Below, in pieces: positions 9,829-22,043 of a stretch of DNA of 64,000 nucleotides. The position numbers and the translations under genes were made by a program. Below the pieces are notes generated by a model that ran no database searches, was not told the DNA's origin, and was given only the letters and a program-made list of their open reading frames with translations. Origin of the DNA: Dermacentor variabilis. Lineage: Eukaryota; Arthropoda; Arachnida; Ixodida; Ixodidae. The stretch lies in NCBI RefSeq assembly GCF_050947875.1, contig NW_027460345.1, forward strand, positions 36,404-100,403, read 5' to 3'. The number at the start of each line of letters is the position of its first letter. The stretch's first letter is position 1.

Positions 9829-10672
9829 AGAACGCGTTTTAAGCATGCGCATGGATCTTTTGGTAGACGCGGACGTTGTTTTCTGCAAAACCACACGATA
9901 TGCATGCAAATGGTGCTTTTGGCAGAACGCGCACGTGGATTTCTACCAAACGCGTGAAAAGCATGCCGATGCTGCTCTTTTTAGCACCCGCACATGGATT
10001 TGTGCCAAAACGCGTTTTAAGCATGCACATGCATCTTTTAGTAGACGCAGACGTTGTTTTCTGGAAAACCACACGATATGCATGCAAATGGTGCTTTTGG
10101 CAGAACGCGCACGTGAATTTGTACCAATCGACGTGAAAACCATGCCGATGCTGCTCTTTTTAGCACCCGCACATGGATTTGTGCCAAAACGTGTTTTAAG
10201 CATGCGCATGCATATTTTCGTAGACGCGGACGTTGTTTTCTGCAAAACCACACGATATGCATGCAAATGGTGCTTTTGGGAGAACGCGCACGTGGATTTC
10301 TACCAAACGACGTGAAAAACATGCCGATGCTGCTCTTTTTAGCACCCGCACATGGATTTGTGCCAGAACGCGTTTTAAGCATGCGCATGGATCTTTTGGT
10401 AGACGCGGACGTTGTTTTCTGCAAAACCACACGATATGCATGCAAATGGTGCTTTTGGCAGAACGCGCACGTGGATTTCTACCAAACGCGTGAAAAGCCT
10501 GCCGATGCTGCTCTTTTTAGCACCCGCACATGAATTTGTGCCAAAACGCGTTTTAAGCATGCACATGCATCTTTTGGTAGACGCAGACGTTGTTTTCTGG
10601 AAAACCACACGATATGCATGCAAATGGTGCTTTTGGCAGAACGCGCACGTGGATTTCTACCAAACGACGTGA
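9829..10672 (+). repeat. Local three-monomer duplication (offset 536 bp)
   Basis: GTGCCAGAACGCG, GCGCATGGATC and the 1-bp-short CCAAACGCGTGAAAAG appear in the same order at about 9,829-9,960 and 10,365-10,496. An offset of 536 is three monomers less one base, as expected with one short monomer per copy. The second copy has AAAAGCCTGCC and CACATGAATTTG in place of AAAAGCATGCC and CACATGGATTTG. Confidence 0.75.
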
Positions 10673-11270
10673 AAAGCATGCCAATGCTGCTCTTTTTAGC
10701 ACCCGCACATGGATTTGTGCCAAAACGCGTTTTAAGCATGCACATGCATGTTTTGGTAGACGCGGACGCTGTTTTCTGCAAAACAACACGATATGCATGC
10801 AAATGGTGCTTTTGGCAGAACGCGCAGGTGGATTTCTACCAAACGACGTGAAAAGCATGCCGATGCTGCTCTTTTTGGCACCCGCACATGGATTTGTGCC
10901 AAAACGCGTTTTAAGCATGCACATGCATCTTTTGGTAGACGCGGACGTTGTTTTCTGCAAAACCACACGATATGCATGCAAATGGTCCTTTTGGCAGAAC
11001 GCGCACGTGGATTTCTACCAAACGACGTGAAAAGCATACCGATGCTGCTCTTTTTAGCACCCGCACATGGATTTGTGCCAAAACGCGTTTTAAGCATGCG
11101 CATGTATCTTTTGGTAGACGCGGACGTTGTTTTCTGAAAAACCACACGATATGCATGCAAGTGGTGCTTTTTGCAGAACGCGCACGTGAATTTCTACCAA
11201 ACGACGTGAAAAGCATGCCGATGCTCCTCTTTTTAGCACCCGCACATGGATTTGTGCCAAAACGCGTTTT

Positions 11271-11982
11271 AAGCAGCACATGCATCTCTTGGTAGACGCG
11301 GACGCTGTTTTCTGCAAAACCACACGATATGCATGCAAATGGTGCTTTTGGCAGAACGCGCACGTGAATTTCTACCAAACGACGTGAAAAGCATGCCGAT
11401 GCTGCTCTTTTTAGCACCCGCACATGGATTTGTGCCAAAAGGCTTTTAAGCATCCACATGCATCTTTTGGTAGACGCGGACGTTGTTTTCTGCAAAACCA
11501 AACGATATGCATGCAAGTGGTGCTTTTTGCTGAACGCGCACGTGGATTTCTACCAAACGACGTGAAAAGCATGCCGATGCTCCTCTTTTTAGCACCCGCA
11601 CATGGATTTGTGCCAAAACGCGTTTTAAGCAGCACATGCATCTCTTGGTAGACGCGGACGCTGTTTTCTGCAAAACCACACGATATGCATGCAAATGGTG
11701 CTTTTGGGAGAACGCGCACGTGAATTTCTACCAAACGACGTGAAAAGCATGCCGATGCTGCTCTTTTTAGCACCCGCACATGGATTTGTGCCAAAAGGCT
11801 TTTAAGCATCCACATGCATCTTTTGGTAGACGCGGACGTTGTTTTCTGCAAAACCAAACGATATGCATGCAAATGGTGCTTTTGGCAGAACGCGCACGTG
11901 GATTTCTACCAAACGACGTGAAAAGCATGCCGAAGCTGCTCTTTATAGCAACCGCACATGGATTTGTGCCAAAACGCATTTG
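11271..11982 (+). repeat. 356-bp dimer cassette, two-copy version
   Basis: Each dimer has one monomer with AAGCAGCACATGCATCTC (1-bp T deletion) and one with AAAAGGCTTTTAAGCATCC (1-bp deletion), giving 356 rather than 358 bp. AAGCAG starts at 11,271 and 11,627. The same cassette has three copies at 14,485-15,552. Confidence 0.75.
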
Positions 11983-12400
11983 AAGCATGCACATGCATCT
12001 TTGGTAGACACGGACGTTGTTTTCTGCAAAACCACACGATACGCATGCAAATGGTGCTTTTGGCAGAACGCGCGCGTGGATTTCTACCGAATGACGTGAA
12101 AAGCATGCCGATGCTGCTGTTTTGAGCACCCGCACATGGATTTGTGCCAAAACGCGTTTTAAGCATGCGCATGCATATTTTGGTAGACGCGGACGTTGTT
12201 TTCTGCAAAACCACACGATATGCATGCAAATGGTGCTTTTGGGAGAACGCGCACGTGAATTTCTACCAAACGACGTGAAAAGCATGCCGATGCTGCTCTT
12301 TTTAGCACCCGCACATGGATTTGTGCCAAAACGCGTTTTCAGCATGCACATGCATCTTTTGGTAGACGCGGACGTTGTTTTCTGCAAAACCACACTATAT

Positions 12401-15400
12401 GCATGCAAATGGTGCTTTTGGCAGTACGCGCACGTGGATTTCTACCAAACGACGTGAAAAGCATGCCGATACTGCTCTTTTTAGCACCCGTACGTGGATT
12501 TGTGCCAAAACGCGTTTTAAGCATGCACATGCATCTTTTGGTAGACGCGGACGCTGTTTTCTGCAAAATCACACGATATGCATGCACATGGTGCTTTTGG
12601 CAGAACGCGCACGTGGATTTCTACCAAACGACGTGAAAAGCATGCCAATGCTGCTCTTTTTAGCACCCGCACATGGATTTGTGCCAAAACGCGTTTTAAG
12701 CATGCACATGCATGTTTTGGTAGTCGCGGACGTTGTTTTCTGCAAAACCACACGATATGCATGCAAAAGGTGCTTTTGGCAGAACGCGCACGTGGATTTC
12801 TACCAAACGACGTGAAAAGCATGCCGATGCTGCTCTTTTTAGCACCCGCACATGGATTTGTGCCAAAACGCGTTTTAAGCATGCGCATGCATCTTTTGGT
12901 AGACGCGGACGCAGTTTTCTGCAAAACCACACGATATGCATGCAAATGGTGCTTTTGGCAGAACGCGCGCGTGGATTTCTACCAAACGACGTGAAAAGCA
13001 TGCCGATGCTGCTCTTTTTAGCCCCCGCACATGGATTTGTGCCAAAAGGCTTTTAAGCATGCACATGCATCTTTTGGTAGACGCTGGCGTTGTTTTCTGC
13101 AAAACCACACGATATGCATGCAAATGGTGCTTTTGGGAGAACGCGCACGTGGATTTCTACCAAACGACGTGAAAAGCATGCCGATGCTCCTCTTTTTAGC
13201 ACCCGCACATGGATTTGTGCCAAAACGCGTTTTAAGCATGTGCATGGATCTTTTGGTAGACGCGGACGCTGTTTTCTGCAAAACCACACGATATGCATGC
13301 AAATGGTGCTTTTGGCAGAACGCGCACGTGAATTTCTACCAAACGACGTGAAAAGCATGCCGATGCTGCTCTTTTTAGCACCCGCACATGGATTTGTGCC
13401 AAAAGGCTTTTAAGCATCCACATGCATCTTTTGGTAGACGCGGACGTTGTTTTCTGCAAAACCACACGATATGCATGCAAATGGTGCTTTTGGCAGAACG
13501 CGCACGTAGATTTCTACCAAACGACGTGAAAAACATGCCGATGCTGCTCTTTATAGCACCCGCACATGGATTTGCGCCAAAACGCGTTTTAAGCATGCAC
13601 ATGCATCTTTTGGTAGACGCGGACGTTGTTTTCTGCAAAACCACACGATATGCATGCAAATGGTGCTTTTGGCAGAACGCGCACGTGGATTTCTACCAAA
13701 CGCGTGAAAAGCCTGCCGATGCTGCTCTTTTTAGCACCCGCACATGAATTTGTGCCAAAACGCGTTTTAAGCATGCACATGCATCTTTTGGTAGACGCAG
13801 ACGTTGTTTTCTGGAAAACCACACGATATGCATGCAAATGGTGCTTTTGGCAGAACGCGCACGTGGATTTCTACCAAACGACGTGAAAAGCATGCCAATG
13901 CTGCTCTTTTTAGCACCCGCACATGGATTTGTGCCAAAACGCGTTTTAAGCATGCACATGCATGTTTTGGTAGACGCGGACGCTGTTTTCTGCAAAACAA
14001 CACGATATGCATGCAAATGGTGCTTTTGGCAGAACGCGCACGTGGATTTCTACCAAACGACGTGAAAAGCATGCCGATGCTGCTCTTTTTGGCACCCGCA
14101 CATGGATTTGTGCCAAAACGCGTTTTAAGCATGCACATGCATCTTTTGGTAGACGCGGACGTTGTTTTCTGCAAAACCACACGATATGCATGCAAATGGT
14201 CCTTTTGGCAGAACGCGCACGTGGATTTCTACCAAACGACGTGAAAAGCATACCGATGCTGCTCTTTTTAGCACCCGCACATGGATTTGTGCCAAAACGC
14301 GTTTTAAGCATGCGCATGCATCTTTTGGTAGACGCGGACGTTGTTTTCTGAAAAACCACACGATATGCATCCAAGTGGTGCTTTTTGCAGAACGCGCACG
14401 TGGATTTCTACCAAACGACGTGAAAAGCATGCCGATGCTCCTCTTTTTAGCACCCGCACATGGATTTGTGCCAAAACGCGTTTTAAGCAGCACATGCATC
14501 TCTTGGTAGACGCGGACGCTGTTTTCTGCAAAACCACACGATATGCATGCAAATGGTGCTTTTGGCAGAACGCGCACGTGAATTTCTACCAAACGACGTG
14601 AAAAGCATGCCGATGCTGCTCTTTTTAGCACCCGCACATGGATTTGTGCCAAAAGGCTTTTAAGCATGCACATGCATCTTTTGGTAGACGCTGGCGTTGT
14701 TTTCTGCAAAACCACACGATATGCATGCAAATGGTGCTTTTGGCAGAACGCGCACGTGGATTTCTACCAAACGACGTGAAAAGCATGCCGATGCTCCTCT
14801 TTTTAGCACCCGCTCATGGATTTGTGCCAAAACGCGTTTTAAGCAGCACATGCATCTCTTGGTAGACGCGGACGCTGTTTTCTGCAAAACCACACGATAT
14901 GCATGCAAATGGTGCTTTTGGCAGAACGCGCACGTGAATTTCTACCAAACGACGTGAAAAGCATGCCGATGCTGCTCTTTTTAGCACCCGCACATGGATT
15001 TGTGCCAAAAGGCTTTTAAGCATCCACATGCATCTTTTGGTAGACGCGGACGTTGTTTTCTGCAAAACCAAACGATATGCATGCAAGTGGTGCTTTTTGC
15101 AGAACGCGCACGTGGATTTCTACCAAACGACGTGAAAAGCATGCCGATGCTCCTCTTTTTAGCACCCGCACATGGATTTGTGCCAAAACGCGTTTTAAGC
15201 AGCACATGCATCTCTTGGTAGACGCGGACGCTGTTTTCTGCAAAACCACACGATATGCATGCAAATGGTGCTTTTGGGAGAACGCGCACGTGAATTTCTA
15301 CCAAACGACGTGAAAAGCATGCCGATGCTGCTCTTTTTAGCACCCGCACATGGATTTGTGCCAAAAGGCTTTTAAGCATCCACATGCATCTTTTGGTAGA

Positions 15401-16150
15401 CGCGGACGTTGTTTTCTGCAAAACCAAACGATATGCATGCAAATGGTGCTTTTGGCAGAACGCGCACGTGGATTTCTACCAAACGACGTGAAAAGCATGC
15501 CGAAGCTGCTCTTTATAGCACCCGCACATGGATTTGTGCCAAAACGCATTTGAAGCATGCACATGCATCTTTTGGTAGACACGGACGTTGTTTTCTGCAA
15601 AACCACACGATACGCATGCAAATGGTGCTTTTGGCAGAACGCGCGCGTGGATTTCTACCGAATGACGTGAAAAGCATGCCGATGCTGCTGTTTTGAGCAC
15701 CCGCACATGGATTTGTGCCAAAACGCGTTTTAAGCATGCGCATGCATATTTTGGTAGACGCGGACGTTGTTTTCTGCAAAACCACACGATATGCATGCAA
15801 ATGGTGCTTTTGGGAGAACGCGCACGTGAATTTCTACCAAACGACGTGAAAAGCATGCCGATGCTGCTCTTTTTAGCACCCGCACATGGATTTGTGCCAA
15901 AACGCGTTTTCAGCATGCACATGCATCTTTTGGTAGACGCGGACGTTGTTTTCTGCAAAACCACACTATATGCATGCAAATGGTGCTTTTGGCAGAACGC
16001 GCGCGTGGATTTCTACCAAACGACGTGAAAAGCATGCCGAAGCTGCTCTTTTTAGCACCCGCACATGGATTTGTGCCAAAACGCGTTTTAAGCGTGCGCA
16101 TGCATCTTTTGGTAGACGCGGACGCAGTTTTCTGCAAAACCACACGATAT
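12401..16150 (+). repeat. HOR unit 5: 21 monomers, 3,750 bp
   Basis: Tags at 12,468 and 16,218; 9 bp short of 21 x 179 because it has many 178-bp monomers. It contains the copy of 10.4-11.5 kb at offset 3,214 and the three-copy 356-bp cassette. Its right half (about 15.0-16.1 kb) matches 11.4-12.4 kb at offset about 3,571. Confidence 0.8.
14485..15552 (+). repeat. 356-bp dimer cassette, three-copy version
   Basis: AAGCAGCACATGCATCTC begins at 14,485, 14,841 and 15,197, exactly 356 bp apart. Between them lie AAAAGGCTTTT monomers; the first is followed by AAGCATGC and the later ones by AAGCATCC. The middle copy has a private CGCTCATGG (near 14,812). It shows dimer-level expansion inside a larger HOR. 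Confidence 0.8.
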
Positions 16151-19100
16151 GCATGCAAATGGTGCTTTTGGCAGTACGCGCACGTGGATTTCTACCAAAC
16201 GACGTGAAAAGCATGCCGATACTGCTCTTTTTAGCACCCGTACGTGGATTTGTGCCAAAACGCGTTTGAAGCATGCACATGCATCTTTTGGTAGACGCGG
16301 ACGCTGTTTTCTGCAAAATCACAAGATATGCATGCACATGGTGCTTTTGGCAGAACGCGCACGTGGATTTCTACCAAACGACGTGAAAAGCATGCCAATG
16401 CTGCTCTTTTTAGCACCCGCACATGGATTTGTGCCAAAACGCGTTTTAAGCATGCACATGCATGTTTTGGTAGTCGCGGACGTTGTTTTCTGCAAAACCA
16501 CACGATATGCATGCAAAAGGTGCTTTTGGCAGAACGCGCACGTGGATTTCTACCAAACGACGTGAAAAGCATGCCGATGCTGCTCTTTTTAGCACCCGCA
16601 CATGAATTTGTGCCAAAACGCGTTTTAAGCATGCGCATGCATCTTTTGGTAGACGCGGACGCAGTTTTCTGCAAAACCACACGATATGCATGCAAATGGT
16701 GCTTTTGGCAGAACGCGCGCGTGGATTTCTACCAAAGGACGTGAAAAGCATGCCGATGCTGCTCTTTTTAGCCCCCGCACATGGATTTGTGCCAAAAGGC
16801 TTTTAAGCATGCACATGCATCTTTTGGTAGACGCTGGCGTTTTCTGCAAAACCACACGATATGCATGCACATGGTGCTTTTGGGAGAACGCGCACGTGGA
16901 TTTCTACCAAACGACGTGAAAAGCATGCCGATGCTCCTCTTTTTAGCACCCGCACATGGATTTGTGCCAAAACGCGTTTTAAGCATGTGCATGGATCTTT
17001 TGGTAGACGCGGACGCTGTTTTCTGCAAAACCACACGATATGCATGCAAATGGTGCTTTTGGCAGAACGCGCACGTGAATGTCTACCAAACGACGTGAAA
17101 AGCATGCCGATGCTGCTCTTTTTAGCACCCGCACATGGATTTGTGCCAAAAGGCTTTTAAGCATCCACATGCATCTTTTGGTAGACGCGGACGTTGTTTT
17201 CTGCAAAACCACACGATATGCATGCAAATGGTGCTTTTGGCAGAACGCGCACGTAGATTTCTACCAAACGACGTGAAAAACATGCCGATGCTGCTCTTTA
17301 TAGCACCCGCACATGGATTTGCGCCAAAACGCATTTGAAGCATGCACATGCATCTTTTGGTAGACGCGGACGTTGTTTTCTGCAAAACCACACGATATGC
17401 ATGCAAATGGTGCTTTTGGCAGAACGCGCACGTGGATTTCTACCAAACGACGTGAAAAGCATGCCGATGCTGCTCTTTTTAGCACCCGCACATGGATTTG
17501 TGCCAAAACGCGTTTTAAGCAGCACATGCATCTCTTGGTAGACGCGGACGCTGTTTTCTGCAAAACCACACGATATGCATGCAAATGGTGCTTTTGGCAG
17601 AACGCGCACGTGAATTTCTACCAAACGACGTGAAAAGCATGCCGATGCTGCTCTTTTTAGCACCCGCACATGGATTTGTGCCAAAACGCGTTTTTAAGCA
17701 TGCGCATGGATCTTTTGGTAGACGCGGACGTTGTTTTCTGCAAAACACACGATATGCATGCAAATGGTGCTTTTGGCAGAACGCGCACGTGGATTTCTAC
17801 CAAACGACGTGAAAAACGTGCCGATGCTGCTCTTTTTAGCACCCGCACATGGATTTGTGCCAAAACGCGTTTTAAGCATGCGCATGGATCTTTTGGTAGA
17901 CGCGGACGTTGTTTTCTGCAAAACCACACGATATGCATGCAAATGGTGCTTTTGGCAGAACGCGCACGTGGATTTCTACCAAACGACGTGAAAACCATGC
18001 CGATGCTCCTCTTTTTAGCACCCGCACATGGATTTGTGCCAAAACGCGTTTTAAGCATGCACATGCATGTTTTGGTAGACGGAGACGTTGTTTTCTGCAA
18101 AACCACACGATATGCATGCAAATGGTGCTTTTGGCAGAACGCGCGCGTGGATTTCTACCAAACGACGTGAAAAGCATGCCGAAGCTGCTCTTTTTAGCAC
18201 CCGCACATGGATTTGTGCCAAAAGGCTTTTAAGCATCCACATGCATCTTTTGGTAGACGCGGACGTTGTTTTCTGCAAAACCAAACGATATGCATGCAAG
18301 TGGTGCTTTTTGCAGAACGCGCACGTGGATTTCTACCAAACGACGTGAAAAGCATGCCGATGCTCCTCTTTTTAGCACCCGCACATGGATTTGTGCCAAA
18401 ACGCGTTTTAAGCAGCACATGCATCTCTTGGTAGACGCGGACGCTGTTTTCTGCAAAACCACACGATATGCATGCAAATGGTGCTTTTGGGAGAACGCGC
18501 ACGTGAATTTCTACCAAACGACGTGAAAAGCATGCCGATGCTGCTCTTTTTAGCACCGCACATGGATTTGTGCCAAAAGGCTTTTAAGCATCCACATGCA
18601 TCTTTGGTAGACGCGGACGTTGTTTTCTGCAAAACCAAACGATATGCATGCAAATGGTGCTTTTGGCAGAACGCGCACGTGGATTTCTACCAAACGACGT
18701 GAAAAGCATGCCGAAGCTGCTCTTTATAGCACCCGCACATGGATTTGTGCCAAAACGCATTTGAAGCATGCACATGCATCTTTTGGTAGACACGGACGTT
18801 GTTTTCTGCAAAACCACACGATACGCATGCAAATGGTGCTTTTGGCAGAACGCGCGCGTGGATTTCTACCGAATGACGTGAAAAGCATGCCGATGCTGCT
18901 GTTTTGAGCACCCGCACATGGATTTGTGCCAAAACGCGTTTTAAGCATGCGCATGCATATTTTGGTAGACGCGGACGTTGTTTTCTGCAAAACCACACGA
19001 TATGCATGCAAATGGTGCTTTTGGGAGAACGCGCACGTGAATTTCTACCAAACGACGTGAAAAGCATGCCGATGCTGCTCTTTTTAGCACCCGCACATGG

Positions 19101-19361
19101 ATTTGTGCCAAAACGCGTTTTCAGCATGCACATGCATCTTTTGGTAGACGCGGACGTTGTTTTCTGCAAAACCACACTATATGCATGCAAATGGTGCTTT
19201 TGGCAGAACGCGCGCGTGGATTTCTACCAAACGACGTGAAAAGCATGCCGAAGCTGCTCTTTTTAGCACCCGCACATGGATTTGTGCCAAAACGCGTTTT
19301 AAGCTTGCGCATGCATCTTTTGGTAGACGCGGACGCAGTTTTCTGCAAAACCACACGATAT
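16151..19361 (+). repeat. HOR unit 6: 18 monomers, 3,211 bp, indel-rich
   Basis: Tags at 16,218 and 19,429; 11 bp short of 18 x 179, the largest deficit among the tag-delimited units. Visible private indels are a 3-bp deletion near 16,840 (CTGGCGTTTTCTGC instead of CTGGCGTTGTTTTCTGC), a 1-bp insertion near 17,690 (GCGTTTTTAAGC), 1-bp deletions near 17,745 (CAAAACACACG) and 18,555 (GCACCGCAC), and a short CATCTTTGG near 18,600. Confidence 0.8.
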
Positions 19362-22043
19362 GCATGCAAATGGTGCTTTTGGCAGTACGCGCACGTGGAT
19401 TTCTACCAAACGACGTGAAAAGCATGCCGATACTGCTCTTTTTAGCACCCGTACGTGGATTTGTGCCAAAACGCGTTTTAAGCATGCACATGCATCTTTT
19501 GGTAGACGCGGACGCTGTTTTCTGCAAAATCACACGATATGCATGCACATGGTGCTTTTGGCAGAACGCGCACGTGGATTTCTACCAAACGACGTGAAAA
19601 GCATGCCAATGCTGCTCTTTTTAGCACCCGCACATGGATTTGTGCCAAAACGCGTTTTAAGCATGCACATGCATGTTTTGGTAGTCGCGGACGTTGTTTT
19701 CTGCAAAACCACACGATATGCATGCAAAAGGTGCTTTTGGCAGAACGCGCACGTGGATTTCTACCAAACGACGTGAAAAGCATGCCGATGCTGCTCTTTT
19801 TAGCACCCGCACATGGATTTGTGCCAAAACGCGTTTTAAGCATGCGCATGCATCTTTTGGTAGACGCGGACGCAGTTTTCTGCAAAACCACACGATATGC
19901 ATGCAAATGGTGCTTTTGGCAGAACGCGCGCGTGGATTTCTACCAAACGACGTGAAAAGCATGCCGATGCTGCTCTTTTTAGCCCCCGCACATGGATTTG
20001 TGCCAAAAGGCTTTTAAGCATGCACATGCATCTTTTGGTAGACGCTGGCGCTGTTTTCTGCAAAACCACACGATATGCATGCACATGGTGCTTTTGGGAG
20101 AACGCGCACGTGGATTTCTACCAAACGACGTGAAAAGCATGCCGATGCTCCTCTTTTTAGCACCCGCACATGGATTTGTGCCAAAACGCGTTTTAAGCAT
20201 ATGCATGGATCTTTTGGTAGACGCGGACGCTGTTTTCTGCAAAACCACACGATATGCATGCAAATGGTGCTTTTGGCAGAACGCGCACGTGAATGTCTAC
20301 CAAACGACGTGAAAAGCATGCCGATGCTGCTCTTTTTAGCACCCGCACATGGATTTGTGCCAAAACGCGTTTTAAGCATGCGCATGGATCTTTTGGTAGA
20401 CGCGGACGTTGTTTTCTGCAAAACCACACGATATGCATGCAAATGGTGCTTTTGGCAGAACGCGCACGTGGATTTCTACCAAACGACGTGAAAAACGTGC
20501 CGATGCTGCTCTTTTTTAGCACCCGCACATGGATTTGTGCCAAAACGCGTTTTAAGCATGCGCATGGATCTTTTGGTAGACGCGGACGTTGTTTTCTGCA
20601 AAACCACACGATATGCATGCAAATGGTGCTTTTGGCAGAACGCGCACGTGGATTTCTACCAAACGACGTGAAAACCATGCCGATGCTCCTCTTTTTAGCA
20701 CCCGCACATGGATTTGTGCCAAAACGCGTTTTAAGCATGCACATGCATGTTTTGGTAGACGGAGACGTTGTTTTCTGCAAAACCACACGATATGCATGCA
20801 AATGGTGCTTTTGGCAGAACGCGCGCGTGGATTTCTACCAAACGACGTGAAAAGCATGCCGAAGCTGCTCTTTTTAGCACCCGCACATGGATTTGTGCCA
20901 AAAGGCTTTTAAGCATCCACATGCATCTTTTGGTAGACGCGGACGTTGTTTTCTGCAAAACCAAACGATATGCATGCAAGTGGTGCTTTTTGCAGAACGC
21001 GCACGTGGATTTCTACCAAACGACGTGAAAAGCATGCCGATGCTCCTCTTTTTAGCACCCGCACATGGATTTGTGCCAAAACGCGTTTTAAGCAGCACAT
21101 GCATCTCTTGGTAGACGCGGACGCTGTTTTCTGCAAAACCACACGATATGCATGCAAATGGTGCTTTTGGGAGAACGCGCACGTGAATTTCTACCAAACG
21201 ACGTGAAAAGCATGCCGATGCTGCTCTTTTTAGCACCCGCACATGGATTTGTGCCAAAAGGCTTTTAAGCATCCACATGCATCTTTTGGTAGACGCGGAC
21301 GTTGTTTTCTGCAAAACCAAACGATATGCATGCAAATGGTGCTTTTGGCAGAACGCGCACGTGGATTTCTACCAAACGACGTGAAAAGCATGCCGAAGCT
21401 GCTCTTTATAGCACCCGCACATGGATTTGTGCCAAAACGCATTTGAAGCATGCACATGCATCTTTTGGTACACACGGACGTTGTTTTCTGCAAGACCACA
21501 CGATACGCATGCAAATGGTGCTTTTGGCAGAACGCGCGCGTGGATTTCTATCGAATGACGTGAAAAGCATGCCGATGCTGCTGTTTTGAGCACCCGCACA
21601 TGGATTTGTGCCAAAACGCGTTTTAAGCATGCGCATGCATATTTTGGTAGACGCGGACGTTGTTTTCTGCAAAACCACACGATATGCATGCAAATGGTGC
21701 TTTTGGGAGAACGCGCACGTGAATTTCTACCAAACGACGTGAAAAGCATGCCGATGCTGCTCTTTTTAGCACCCGCACATGGATTTGTGCCAAAACGCGT
21801 TTTCAGCATGCACATGCATCTTTTGGTAGACGCGGACGTTGTTTTCTGCAAAACCACACTATATGCATGCAAATGGTGCTTTTGGCAGAACGCGCGCGTG
21901 GATTTCTACCAAACGACGTGAAAAGCATGCCGAAGCTGCTCTTTTTAGCACCCGCACATGGATTTGTGCCAAAACGCGTTTTAAGCGTGCGCATGCATCT
22001 TTTGGTAGACGCGGACGCAGTTTTCTGCAAAACCACACGATAT
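19362..22043 (+). repeat. HOR unit 7: 15 monomers, 2,682 bp
   Basis: Tags at 19,429 and 22,111. It follows unit 6 order but lacks three monomers. It has a private 1-bp insertion near 20,510 (CTCTTTTTTAGC). Several private substitutions cluster at 21,470-21,555 (GTACACACGG, CAAGACCAC, TTCTATCGAATG), suggesting a short patch of independent change. Confidence 0.8.

Larger units (their letters stand above)
1..10364 (+). repeat. Array domain A (16/17-mer HOR and derivatives)
   Basis: Variants typical of this domain include GGACGCAG, GGCACAACGCGCGCG (near 795, 2,403, 3,658, 5,450, 7,595, 7,953, 9,206), TTTTGAGCACCCGCACATAG, and GACGCCGACG. It lacks the AAGCAGCACATG and AAAAGGCTTTT short monomers that mark domain B onwards. 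Near-perfect copies lie 2,863 bp apart at its left end. From about 6.5 kb the order of variants is rearranged. The right boundary is approximate, at the first domain-B-like series. Confidence 0.8.
8470..12400 (+). repeat. HOR unit 4: 22 monomers, 3,931 bp, chimeric
   Basis: Tags at 8,537 and 12,468; 7 bp short of 22 full monomers. The left ~0.75 kb continues the unit 2-like order. A chimeric join lies at about 9,160-9,251, followed by the segment shared with unit 3. From about 10.4 kb it carries the domain-B short monomers, so this unit straddles the A/B boundary. Confidence 0.8.
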
